A stretch of 44,267 bases of DNA from Candidatus Heimdallarchaeota archaeon LC_2. GTDB lineage: Archaea > Asgardarchaeota > Heimdallarchaeia > Heimdallarchaeales > Kariarchaeaceae. The position numbers were made by a program, and so were the translations under genes. This document shows positions 25,016 to 33,576 of this stretch, in pieces (within the stretch, counting starts at the first letter, position 1; each line of letters begins with the position of its first letter). The DNA lies in assembly GCA_001940725.1 (NCBI GenBank), contig MDVR01000043.1:1-44267 (forward strand), given 5' to 3'. The notes beneath the pieces are model-generated. The model made no database searches and was not told where the DNA came from. It saw only the letters and a list, made by a program, of their open reading frames with translations.

Positions 25016-26479
25016 TTAAAGAAGGCCAACTTTATCATTGAACCGATTAATCAATTCATCAAGTTTAGGGGTTAAAGCGTGAATATTTTTCCAATAATTT
25101 TTGTCAAACCATTGAGCATCTAATTCTTCTACTGTCTTTCCCTGCTGTTCAATCCAAGTATAATATTTCAAATGATGAATCGCTTTTTTATCAAGATGTG
25201 TTAGCTCTTTCATGCTATCAGTCTTTATTCCTTCAATTAAACGAACGTAGTCAATTGCAGCATTTGTTGCAGTGTATGGTCCATACTTATCTTTGGCTTC
25301 GTTTAATCTCGACTGATACATTTCCATACTATCAGTAGAAATAGTTACGATAACATCATTTTCATCAAGATTGTAATATTTAGCCATTTTAATACTCATG
25401 AGGATATTAGCGATGGATGAGATACCAAATAGGTGGAGTTTCTCAACTAATTCGGGTTTGACTCCTTTCTCCTTGAGTAATTCCAATCCTGCGGGCTCAT
25501 TGAATAATCTGATCAAATTCATTGGATCATTATCATCAATTGCTATAACCATATCTGTATTACGCACATTGTGGATCCAAGGAATATGTTTATCGCCTAT
25601 CCCTTCGATTCGATGATCGCCATAGCCATTCATCAACATTGTTGGACATTGGAGTGCCTCGCCCGCTGCAATCTTAGATGTGGGATATTTTTCCTTTAAG
25701 AAATCACCAGCTCCAATTGTACCCGCAGATCCTGTTGTATAGCAACTTCCAAAGAATGTGTCATTTGGTCCCATTGAATCTTGAAGCATTTCGTGAATAG
25801 CATTTCCTGTGACCTCATAATGCCAGAGGTGGTTACCAAACTCATCGAACTGATTAAGAATAATTGCATTTTCTCTTGTTTCTCTCAAGACATCACACAT
25901 ATCATAAATTTCTTTGACATTGCTTTCTGTCCCTGGAGTCTTGATTACTTCTTTAGCAACTGACTCTAACCAATCAAAACGTTCTTGGCTCATACCTTCA
26001 GGCAAAATTGCAACCGAATGGACATTCATGATTTTTGAGTCAAAAGCACCACCACGACAGTAATTTCCAGTAGACGGCCAAACTGCTTGATGCTTGTAAG
26101 GATCAAATTGGCCAGTGACCAATCGTGGGACTAAACACCCATATGCTGCTCCTACTTTGTGTGCGCCAGTTGGGAAGAATTTACCCAATAATATGAGAAT
26201 TCGAGCTTTGACTCCTGTTAATTCTGAAGGTAACTCTAAAAAATTTGGTAAATCCCAAAATTGACCACCAGTTTCAATATTTTCATTTTTCCAAGTAATT
26301 CTAAAGAGATTTCTTGAATTTATTTCCCACAGTCCAAGACCCTTCAATTCTTCTTTAATTTTATCAGGAATCAGGTTGGGATTTTTCATTTGCTCAAAGG
26401 TTGGGAGAATAATATTATTCTCCTTCGCATTTTTGATAGCTTGCTCTAATTGTTCACTATTCTCAGTTAGGTCAATCAC
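25016..26479 (-). CDS. Fold-type II PLP-dependent enzyme of unassigned substrate
   Basis: A 487-residue enzyme of the tryptophan-synthase-beta superfamily. The PLP lysine is Lys108 in FFPTGAHKVGAAYG. WPSTGNYCRGGAFDSK, AILPEGMSQERFDWL, the glycine-rich phosphate loop TTGSAGTIGAGDFLK, and the diagnostic GYGDHRIEGIGDKHIPWIHN follow. The long C-terminal part includes YTWIEQQGKTVEELDAQWF. From memory this block pattern belongs to a family seen in many bacteria and archaea, annotated only as PLP-dependent or cysteine-synthase-like. I know of no firmly assigned reaction. It is longer than ThrC, TrpB or CysK and lacks TrpB's alpha-subunit interface motifs. GTG start with GAGGT at 26485-26489. Confidence 0.8.
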   Translation of the reverse strand: MIDLTENSEQLEQAIKNAKENNIILPTFEQMKNPNLIPDKIKEELKGLGLWEINSRNLFRITWKNENIETGGQFWDLPNFLELPSELTGVKARILILLGKFFPTGAHKVGAAYGCLVPRLVTGQFDPYKHQAVWPSTGNYCRGGAFDSKIMNVHSVAILPEGMSQERFDWLESVAKEVIKTPGTESNVKEIYDMCDVLRETRENAIILNQFDEFGNHLWHYEVTGNAIHEMLQDSMGPNDTFFGSCYTTGSAGTIGAGDFLKEKYPTSKIAAGEALQCPTMLMNGYGDHRIEGIGDKHIPWIHNVRNTDMVIAIDDNDPMNLIRLFNEPAGLELLKEKGVKPELVEKLHLFGISSIANILMSIKMAKYYNLDENDVIVTISTDSMEMYQSRLNEAKDKYGPYTATNAAIDYVRLIEGIKTDSMKELTHLDKKAIHHLKYYTWIEQQGKTVEELDAQWFDKNYWKNIHALTPKLDELINRFNDKVGLL

Positions 26480-26658
26480 AAGAACCTCGACAGGAAAAAT
26501 GGTATAAAATTATACAGAAAGTAAACAGGATAACAATTATTTTTATTCAAATAATTTTTCACATTATGATTAACAGCTTGAGAAACAGAATTGAAAAATT
26601 GGCACAAAAACTTACAATATGGAAACCATTTAACTCGCAATAAAAACATAGCAATTTA

Positions 26659-27867
26659 GTGGAATTTTCATCACTTTCAAAAATCTTAGAAATAGGTATT
26701 CAAAATGATGATTCTAAAGAAATCAGACTTCAAAAATCACTTTTGATAGCTATAACCATCGGAACTAGCATACCAGGTATGATTTGGGCTTGGATCTACT
26801 ATTTCTATGGAGAACCTTTAGTGGCCATCATACCTTTTGGATACTCAATCCTAGGTCTGTTCGTTTTTTTACTGTACCAAAAATTTCCAGAAAATTACGA
26901 TAGCTATTACATGGTAATTAGGTTAATGATTCTCTTTTTTCCATTTTTAATTATGATTGCTCTAGGAGGTTTTATCCAGAGTTCTATTGTCATCGTTTGG
27001 TCAATGATGGCACCACTCACATCACTGCTAATCGATGGTGGTAAGCATGCAAAAAAATGGTTCTTTGCCTTCCTAGGATTAATATTAATTGGTGTTCTTT
27101 TTTCATCAGATGTTGATGTTCCATTTCCGAATTTTGTCATTCAAACTTTTATTTTCCTTAATATCATTGGAATGAGTTTAACTACCTTCTTCATGTCTCA
27201 ATTTGCAGTTAAAGAACGGACTGAGTTAATACTTCTACTAAGCGAGGAAAAAAAGAGGTCTGAGGATTTGTTACTTAATGTACTGCCAAAAGAAGTTATT
27301 CCCTATTTACAAGAATCTGATAAAGCTTATGTAGAAGAATATGAATCTGTAAGTGTGCTTTTTGCAGATATTGTCGGGTTTACAGGATTAACAGAAACGT
27401 TAGGGTCCCGTAAAATGTTGGACCTTCTAAATTTGATTTTTTCATACTTTGATTCATTGCTGGATGAACATAATGCTGAGAAAATTCGAACAATTGGAGA
27501 TAATTATATGGTTTCTATTGGGGCTCCTGTGGAAGAGGAGGATCACGCATTTTTATTAGTTTCAATGGCTCAAAAAATGCTGAAACTGCTTCACAAGCCA
27601 GAAATGATTGAGCATGGAATAACATTTAGAATAGGAATAAACTCTGGACCTGTGGTAGCGGGAGTTATTGGGAAACATAAATTTCATTGGGATGTGTGGT
27701 CCGATATGGTAAATATTGCATCTAGACTTGAATCAACTGGTATTCCAGGTCAAATACAAATTGGACCTGAGACGTTTAAATTGCTGAATAATAGAATTCC
27801 TTGTACATCACGAGGTCCCATTCTTATGAAAGGAAAAGGCGAGATTGAGACTTATTTGGTCTCATAG
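26659..27867 (+). CDS. Class III adenylate/guanylate cyclase with six membrane helices
   Basis: Makes a cyclic nucleotide from ATP or GTP. The 402-residue protein has six transmembrane helices (about 27-48, 53-73, 86-103, 107-125, 133-150, 158-182). A signalling helix with LLLNVLPKEVIPYL near residue 204-217 follows, then the catalytic domain from about 230. Metal-binding Asp237 (LFADIVGFT) and Asp281 (TIGDNYM), and transition-state Asn352 and Arg356 (VNIASRLES) are all present. Of the purine-selecting pair, Asp345 (DVWSD) fits an adenylate cyclase, while Arg277 stands where Lys is usual. ATP is favoured but not proven. The domain order matches mycobacterial Rv1625c-type monomers. Class III cyclases are uncommon in archaea, so transfer from bacteria is plausible. 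GTG start. Confidence 0.9.
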   Translation: MEFSSLSKILEIGIQNDDSKEIRLQKSLLIAITIGTSIPGMIWAWIYYFYGEPLVAIIPFGYSILGLFVFLLYQKFPENYDSYYMVIRLMILFFPFLIMIALGGFIQSSIVIVWSMMAPLTSLLIDGGKHAKKWFFAFLGLILIGVLFSSDVDVPFPNFVIQTFIFLNIIGMSLTTFFMSQFAVKERTELILLLSEEKKRSEDLLLNVLPKEVIPYLQESDKAYVEEYESVSVLFADIVGFTGLTETLGSRKMLDLLNLIFSYFDSLLDEHNAEKIRTIGDNYMVSIGAPVEEEDHAFLLVSMAQKMLKLLHKPEMIEHGITFRIGINSGPVVAGVIGKHKFHWDVWSDMVNIASRLESTGIPGQIQIGPETFKLLNNRIPCTSRGPILMKGKGEIETYLVS

Positions 27868-28384
27868 ATTAATCAATACTGAAAGAGCGCAGGATTTTCT
27901 AAAAAAATCGTTAAAATTTATAAGAGTAGGAAATATTGACCAACTTAAATTCGACTTGGTAAGTTATATGAGGGATTCTCAAATCTAAAACAACTCAAGA
28001 TGGAATAGGACTGAGATTAAAATGATCAGTAAATTCTTGCTTTCGAAGTAATTTTATTAAATCCAACGAACTAGCTATGAGATAAACGCACAGTAGGAAT
28101 ACTTCAAAAGAAGGTGTATCCAAATACTCGGGAAGGCCAGAAGACGTTCTTCCTTGTAGTCTCCCTAAAAGTCCCCTTAAAACGAATAATATTCACAGGA
28201 TACTATAAAATAACGTGAACTTTCAGGTGCTAGGATTTCCATTTTTCAATCCAAGAACCATTGGATACCCAATTGCAAATATTAGAGGATACAATATATA
28301 TTGTCATTTTAATATGATTATATTTGGCGATTACATGAAATAAGAATAACTATCAGCAAATTATGCATGAATTAGTGACAAATA
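27868..28384. other. Gene-free stretch with clustered RNA-like hairpins
   Basis: No coding frame spans these 517 bases. On the plus strand, GGAATACTTC at 28096-28105 pairs with 28110-28121 around loop AAAA (ten pairs, two one-base bulges). Just downstream AAGG/CCTT (28133-28136/28152-28155) and AGAA/TTCT (28139-28142/28147-28150) stack into a second hairpin, possibly extended by GGG 28130-28132 and CCC 28163-28165. A TATA-like TTTATAAG lies at 27917-27924 and a T run at 28242-28246. GGAAAT 27929-27934 and ATTTCC 28236-28241 are complementary, but the first lies before the expected RNA start. This may be another RNA gene. I could not match it to RNase P or SRP RNA. Confidence 0.35.
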
Positions 28385-29560
28385 TTACAAATTGCGTTTT
28401 ATTCTACGCTGAATAATGACTATTAAAGATATAGAAAATAAAGACAAGAATGTCATATTAAGACCTGCCTCATTCTCATCCGTTTCAACCTCATATTCAT
28501 TGACACCAAATTCTAGTATAGCTAATGGTTTGGTGGAGGTAATTTTCGTCATTTCAATATAAGGATCATCAAATAAATCACTAAATCCCATCCACTCATC
28601 TTCTGGATCAAATAATCCATATACACTCATTCCAACCCAATCAACATAATCATCACCAGGGTAATAACTTGCGTAAGTGTTCCAAGCCTCCTCAGGAACG
28701 TTATCTCTATCTATATGATAGAACCAAGTTGTATTGTGCAAATCTTCTTGTCTGAAAACATCCACAATGTGACGATAAGCATCTACAAATCTTTCCGGTC
28801 CATCGGCAAGTGTCGGATCACCATATGAGGTTTCATCTGCTCCATTCCATTCGCCATTATATGAAAACCAATTTCCATTGGCTTCAGTTCCAAATTCAAG
28901 TAGTAATTTTACATTCGTTGTTTTTGCATCTTGTGCCCATTTTTGTAGGTCAGTATCAAAATCACCATTGATAATTTTTGTCAGTGTAAATATTTCTTCT
29001 ACATGTGTATCATATTGACTTCTGGGCATTAGACGAATATAAGGAGTTGAACCCTGATTGATTACTTTTTGTACGTTCTCAGAGGGAAATGCAATTCCAT
29101 TTTCCCAATTATTGGAGAAATAAACCCAAGCTACATCCTTCCCAACCTTATCTTGAAATCCAGAAATATGGTTTTCAGTTAATCCATCTTCTTCTCCATC
29201 TGGGTTTGGATACACCCCATGATATACACCATCTTCGGTACCTGATAAAATATTTCCTCGATCTTCAGAATAGGTAAAGACCGAATTATCATTAAATGTG
29301 GAGTCAGAAATTGCGTCTTTATAACTTGCTAGAGCTTCAGGAGAAGAATCTAGTGTTAAATCAACATCAAAGCCATCATCTGCCCAGCCATCTTCCCAAT
29401 AGCTAATTGCTTTGATTCTCGGATAATCGTTATTTATAATTGAAGTTAGAGCTTCATCAATCCAATCTGCTTTGTGATTTGTTGCTTCGGCACCTTGTAA
29501 TGCTAATGGATTAATTAAAATTATAAATATTAATAAAAAAAAAATGTTTTTTCGAATCAT
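28385..29560 (-). CDS. Secreted GH26-like glycosidase, apparently circularly permuted
   Basis: A 391-residue exported protein with a signal peptide (about 1-24) and a C-terminal membrane helix (about 367-384) followed by a basic tail, so surface-anchored. The barrel contains LLLEFGTEANGNWFSYNGEW, where Glu226 fits the acid/base of GH26 beta-mannanase-type enzymes, and LAILEFGVNE with Glu350 as the likely nucleophile. DDYVDWVGMSVYG between them is also typical. The odd part is residues 28-95 (KADWIDEAL, NNDYPRIKAISYW, DSSPEALASYKDAI). In GH26 proteins that sequence normally follows the nucleophile at the C-terminus. Here it comes first and nothing like it follows Glu350. ATG start. Substrate is unknown. 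Mannan-type polysaccharide is only a family guess. Confidence 0.72.
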   Translation of the reverse strand: MIRKNIFFLLIFIILINPLALQGAEATNHKADWIDEALTSIINNDYPRIKAISYWEDGWADDGFDVDLTLDSSPEALASYKDAISDSTFNDNSVFTYSEDRGNILSGTEDGVYHGVYPNPDGEEDGLTENHISGFQDKVGKDVAWVYFSNNWENGIAFPSENVQKVINQGSTPYIRLMPRSQYDTHVEEIFTLTKIINGDFDTDLQKWAQDAKTTNVKLLLEFGTEANGNWFSYNGEWNGADETSYGDPTLADGPERFVDAYRHIVDVFRQEDLHNTTWFYHIDRDNVPEEAWNTYASYYPGDDYVDWVGMSVYGLFDPEDEWMGFSDLFDDPYIEMTKITSTKPLAILEFGVNEYEVETDENEAGLNMTFLSLFSISLIVIIQRRIKRNL

Positions 29561-29707
29561 TGATGAATTTATAAATTTACTATCTATTTTAAAGTTAATT
29601 GAATAAGGTTGAATTAGGGTTAAGATTAAAAATTGGTGTATGATCTGTTAAATCATCGCTTTGATTGCACAAGGCAGTAATAGTTGTGTCAAATTTGAAT
29701 TTTTGTT

Positions 29708-30409
29708 ATGATTTATACTGAAAGTACGTCCATCTTCCCTAGTTACATAAAGGAACCCCTAAATTACAATCCAGAAAAAACATATCTGGTTATTATTGGA
29801 CTTCACGGTGGTGGAGGTACTCCTAAATCGATGCTAAATTTATGGGATGAAATTGAAGCAACAAATTTCATATATGTTGTCCCACAGGCTCTATTTACAA
29901 TGAGTACTGATGATGGTATACGTTTTGATTGGCTGAACTGGCCTAGTGGAGATGATCAGTTAGTCAAAAAATCATTCACCTTATCAGAAAACTACATTGT
30001 TGATCTAATTAAAAATATCTCAAAAAATTATAATGTTGAAGGGATTTATCTTGCTGGTTTTTCTCAGGGTGCGATTATAACATATTTTGCCGGGATAAAA
30101 AATCCCAGTTTGATTAAAGGATTAATTGTTATGAGTGGCCCAGGGTTACTAGCTCCTCTCAATAATCCATTTGGTAAATCCTCAAGTTCAAATTGGGTGG
30201 CTGCAAGGGACATAGAAATCGCATCCAAACTCCGTATCTTTATTTCGCATGGTAAAAATGATGTAAATGCAAAAGTTGACCTGGCAAGTAAATCGGCTGA
30301 AATATTAAGCAATTACAAACATGAAACGACACTTCGATTATTTGACGGTGTCCATGAACTCCCTCCAAAGCTAGTGTTAACTGAAATTATTAAATGGTTA
30401 GAATTTTGA
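29708..30409 (+). CDS. Carboxylesterase/phospholipase-type alpha/beta hydrolase
   Basis: A 233-residue cytosolic esterase of the YpfH/lysophospholipase type. The oxyanion region is IIGLHGGGGTPKSM (about 29-42). The nucleophile is Ser119 in AGFSQGAIITYFA, the acid Asp185 in ISHGKNDVNAKV and the base His216 in FDGVHELPP. All are in the right order and spacing, and the length is typical. No signal peptide. ATG start, about 150 bp from the divergent GH26-like gene. The physiological ester is unknown. Confidence 0.82.
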   Translation: MIYTESTSIFPSYIKEPLNYNPEKTYLVIIGLHGGGGTPKSMLNLWDEIEATNFIYVVPQALFTMSTDDGIRFDWLNWPSGDDQLVKKSFTLSENYIVDLIKNISKNYNVEGIYLAGFSQGAIITYFAGIKNPSLIKGLIVMSGPGLLAPLNNPFGKSSSSNWVAARDIEIASKLRIFISHGKNDVNAKVDLASKSAEILSNYKHETTLRLFDGVHELPPKLVLTEIIKWLEF

Positions 30410-30465
30410 AGAATTCCTTTTTTGATCACTCACATAGTGAAATAATGAGTAAATTAAAATTTTAT

Positions 30466-31002
30466 TTATTTTTTGATTAAACTTCTAAATTTTTGTTTAA
30501 AGCGATCCATAAGCGAAGAACTTTTCTCTTCTGATTCGCCTTGATCTGTTATAAAATAGTCTTTAGTTGATTTAAGTCTATCTGTGGGTATTAATCCAAG
30601 CTCAATCATATCTTGCTGAAAATTTTCAAATTGCTCATTGGTAACATAACCTTCTGCTATTTCATTTTCATATTTCTCTCGAAAGACCTTTGCGAACTCA
30701 TCCAATTTGCTTTTAATAAAATTTTCATAAACGTCTTTTGGATTAACAAAAACGAATGTATAATCTCCTACGGTTTTCATATTCACGTTAACGGTTGGAA
30801 ACTTTAAATTTTGAAGGTTCCCCGAAAAAACCTCATTACCGAAACTTAGTAAAGCGGCAAGAAAACCGGTATGAAGTGGATGTTGATCTGCATGTGCCAA
30901 ACAAAAATCGGATAATGTACAACCAGCAAAAACTGGTAGCCCTGAATTATTTAAAACATACATATCATAAATCGAAAGACCTTCTGCCTTTTGAGTACTC
31001 AT
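30466..31002 (-). CDS. Longin/roadblock-like protein
   Basis: A 178-residue cytosolic protein, intact paralogue of the frameshifted gene at 3826-4331. It begins with a strand IYDMYVLNNSGLPVFAGC (about 10-27). A helix with HTGFLAALLSFGNEVFSG follows (about 41-58), then strands LKFPTVNVNMKTV and YTFVFVNPKD, and a long amphipathic helix. Strand-helix-strand-strand-helix with Gly-Phe-Leu-Ala-Ala is the pattern of Asgard longin-type domains that pair with small GTPases in eukaryote-like trafficking systems. The C-terminal 70 residues are charged, ending in a basic helix FKQKFRSLIKK that could touch membranes. No GTPase gene is nearby. ATG start. The domain call is by pattern only. Confidence 0.6.
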   Translation of the reverse strand: MSTQKAEGLSIYDMYVLNNSGLPVFAGCTLSDFCLAHADQHPLHTGFLAALLSFGNEVFSGNLQNLKFPTVNVNMKTVGDYTFVFVNPKDVYENFIKSKLDEFAKVFREKYENEIAEGYVTNEQFENFQQDMIELGLIPTDRLKSTKDYFITDQGESEEKSSSLMDRFKQKFRSLIKK

Positions 31003-31135
31003 TCTATATGTCTTTTAATTTCGGAATGATATAAATGATTGTATAAATTTGAGATTAATGCATGTTTTGTTAATTCATTTTCCTTGTTCTAATAACACTA
31101 TAGAGGCTAATCATGGTGTTTTATCAAATCATTAA

Positions 31136-31672
31136 TTAAAGAGTTTTTTCTTTTCTTTTATCAAGATTGAGATTCAATAAAATTTTCAGATATTCGCTCA
31201 CAGTACCATCATCTCCTTCCTCTATAATTGCATGACCAATTTCACTGTAGAGTTTTAGTGTATCAAATGTTAAACTATAATCAATTATCTTACCTTCTTT
31301 CATTTTGAAATAATAAAATCCTTCAGCTTCAATTACTTTGTTTGTTGCTTTCAATCCGAAGAAATTACCCATATGTGTCATTTTTGCAATATAATAGACA
31401 ACAGCACTATTTTCAGAAGCTAAAACATCAATAATTTTTAAATACAAATCAGGAAAGGCTGTTAAATAACCTGTAAGAATATTTTTTATGTCGTTAACAT
31501 CTGCATTTTCTCTTTGATACCTGAATGATGGAGTTTCAATCTGTTGATTAATTTGAAATGAAGGATGGAATATTTCATCCAAAATTGCTAAATTTTGAGT
31601 GTTCATTGCGGCTAGATATTGTTTTGCCAAATTGATATTATGTTCAATTTTTCCAGAATCTATAACGTACAC
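31136..31672 (-). CDS. SnoaL-like (NTF2-fold) protein
   Basis: A 178-residue protein with the SnoaL/ester-cyclase form of the NTF2 cone fold. It has an opening helix NLAKQYLAAMNTQNLAILDE with the typical HPSF strand. LTGYLTAFPDLYLKIIDVLA (about 69-88) is a family hallmark, followed by VVYYIAKMTHMGNFFGL and the closing strands FYYFKMKEGKIIDYS. Members include polyketide cyclases and many uncharacterised enzymes. No polyketide pathway is near, so the substrate is open. A GTG start at 31672 is the most upstream option; an ATG inside the frame lies far downstream. Confidence 0.75.
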   Translation of the reverse strand: MYVIDSGKIEHNINLAKQYLAAMNTQNLAILDEIFHPSFQINQQIETPSFRYQRENADVNDIKNILTGYLTAFPDLYLKIIDVLASENSAVVYYIAKMTHMGNFFGLKATNKVIEAEGFYYFKMKEGKIIDYSLTFDTLKLYSEIGHAIIEEGDDGTVSEYLKILLNLNLDKRKEKTL

Positions 31673-31768
31673 ACCCTTTTTTCAATAATTTTTTAACGTT
31701 TTAATTGAATAAATATATTCCGCATAATTAATATCTAAACAACTTATTTATTAATATATCAACAATTA

Positions 31769-32788
31769 TCATTTCGCAAATGCTTTAATCATCTTAGCCG
31801 GATCATCGGCCAATGGATACATTATTGGACAAGTACAACCATCTCTGATAAATTCAGCCACTTTGGTTTTACAATCATCAGCAGTACCAGCTGCAGCAAC
31901 CAACTGAACTACTTCATCAGGTACAATTTCCATTGCTTTTTCTACATCAGCATGAGTTGCCGGCCATGTCAATATTTTACCAACTTCATCAAGCAAATCT
32001 TGAGATACTCCCGAAGCCTTTCCAATATGTGGTTGTTGACCGAGATATTGGGTGACCAATTCTTTGGCACCTCTAATAGCAACATCTGCATCCTCATCCA
32101 AACTCACAACCACTAATTGTGGTCTATCAAAATCTGCCAAAGTTTTCCCCCTTGTAGCCAATCCTTTCTCAAGAAGCCCCATTGCCTTTTTATTATATTG
32201 TGGAGATACTAGATAATTTAGTAAAACACCATCAGCAATTTTACCCGTCAACTCCATCATCTTGTCACCAGTAGCTCCAATGTATACTGGGATTGGAAGA
32301 GCTTTACGTTCACCATGGACTATATCAAGCTCAATTCCATCCACATTAATGAATTCACCCTGAAAAGTCACAGGACCTGTCTGAGCAAATAATTTTTGTA
32401 AAGTAGTTACATATTCCCTCATTGCTCTCAATGGTTTCACTCGTTTTACACCGACTTTAGAAGCTAGTGGTTCCCACCATGCCCCTAATCCAGCGAAAAT
32501 CCGTCCTGGAGCTAGTTCATTAAGGGTAGAATAAGTTGCACCCAACAAACCTATATTACGGGTCCATATAGCGGAAACTCCAGTACCTAATTTAATCTTA
32601 TTAGTCATTTGAGCCATTGCTGCAAGAGGAATTGTTGCCTCTCGTGCAAGTCTACTTTCTGCCTGCCATAGTTGTTCAAAACCGCTTTCTTCAGCCAGTA
32701 TGGCATATTTTACACCATCACGTATTGGATGTTTATCTTGTAGGTAAAGCCCCATTGGGGTTTCTGCAATTATTGTGTCTGCTGACAT
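31769..32788 (-). CDS. Luciferase-like (LLM class) F420-dependent oxidoreductase
   Basis: A 339-residue TIM-barrel flavin/F420 enzyme of the bacterial-luciferase superfamily, close in layout to methylene-tetrahydromethanopterin reductase (Mer) and F420-dependent dehydrogenases. Supporting segments are an N-terminal strand leading to AILAEESGFEQLWQAESRL and AMAQMTNKIKLGTGVSAIWTRN. RIFAGLGAWWEPLASKVG, VYIGATGDKMMELTGKIADG (cofactor-phosphate region) and a C-terminal DDCKTKVAEFIRDGCTCPIM follow. F420 use is inferred from archaeal context. The coding sequence is richer in G+C than neighbours, which may reflect high expression. True Mer function is uncertain because no C1-pathway gene is in the window. 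ATG start. Confidence 0.85.
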   Translation of the reverse strand: MSADTIIAETPMGLYLQDKHPIRDGVKYAILAEESGFEQLWQAESRLAREATIPLAAMAQMTNKIKLGTGVSAIWTRNIGLLGATYSTLNELAPGRIFAGLGAWWEPLASKVGVKRVKPLRAMREYVTTLQKLFAQTGPVTFQGEFINVDGIELDIVHGERKALPIPVYIGATGDKMMELTGKIADGVLLNYLVSPQYNKKAMGLLEKGLATRGKTLADFDRPQLVVVSLDEDADVAIRGAKELVTQYLGQQPHIGKASGVSQDLLDEVGKILTWPATHADVEKAMEIVPDEVVQLVAAAGTADDCKTKVAEFIRDGCTCPIMYPLADDPAKMIKAFAK

Positions 32789-32876
32789 TCAATTTTCTCC
32801 AAATTGTACAAAAAAGTCAATGGTGACTTGTTTATGTATTTATTCCTACAAAAGCAATATAATTTACTGATTACAA

Positions 32877-33446
32877 TTAATTATTTTCATAATAGTCAGA
32901 TGGTAATTCTTTTCCATATTTCCAAACGTGTGCTTTTCTATCTAAAGATTGAATGAAGTCTGTTTTCATTTCATTGTAATCTTTTCTAGCAATACCACTA
33001 TTAACTAATTCTTTCTTCATTTCGCAATAAGCTTTACAGTCTTTCTCTGATAATCTAAGAAAGTCCCTAAACAGGAGATGTCTTTTAACAAATCTATGTC
33101 CTTGTTCGACGATATGTAAATGTTCTAAAACTTTATCTGAAAAATCGTTGTTCGCATGTCTAGCGAACAATCTTCGAAATGGCATTACTTCATTCCATTT
33201 GTCAATGTACCTATAACCTGCATTTTGTAACAATTTTATCCATTCATATCGATTATTGAAAGATTGTACCTCTAGAATCATATCGATAATGGGTTTCGCA
33301 CACAAATTTGGAATTGAAGTACTCCCAATATGATATAATTCTATTATATGATATTTTAATATTTTCTTTAATTGTGAACTGCCTTTTCTGAATCTTTCGA
33401 TCCAATTTGGATCATATTTTGAAATAAACAGTTCATCACCTAACAC
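32877..33446 (-). CDS. GrpB family protein (nucleotidyltransferase-like)
   Basis: A 189-residue GrpB/UPF0157 protein, a branch of the nucleotidyltransferase superfamily. The signature ELYHIGSTSIPNLCAKPIID lies at about residues 36-55 with the Gly-Ser motif and Asp56. HLHIVEQGHRFVKRHLLFRD follows near residues 109-128, and the C-terminal helices contain ARKDYNEMKTDFI. Some family members are fused to CoA-biosynthesis kinases, but the reaction of stand-alone GrpB is not settled. The start appears to be GTG at 33446. It follows no operon partner. Confidence 0.85.
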   Translation of the reverse strand: MLGDELFISKYDPNWIERFRKGSSQLKKILKYHIIELYHIGSTSIPNLCAKPIIDMILEVQSFNNRYEWIKLLQNAGYRYIDKWNEVMPFRRLFARHANNDFSDKVLEHLHIVEQGHRFVKRHLLFRDFLRLSEKDCKAYCEMKKELVNSGIARKDYNEMKTDFIQSLDRKAHVWKYGKELPSDYYENN

Positions 33447-33576
33447 AATCCAGCTTTGAAAATGAATATTAATTATTTAATCTTGGTATTCCTTATTTTA
33501 TAATAATATTTCCCGATACCCTTTCAATAGTACGTAAGAAAATATATTCATTTTAATTCATATAACAATTTCAATA

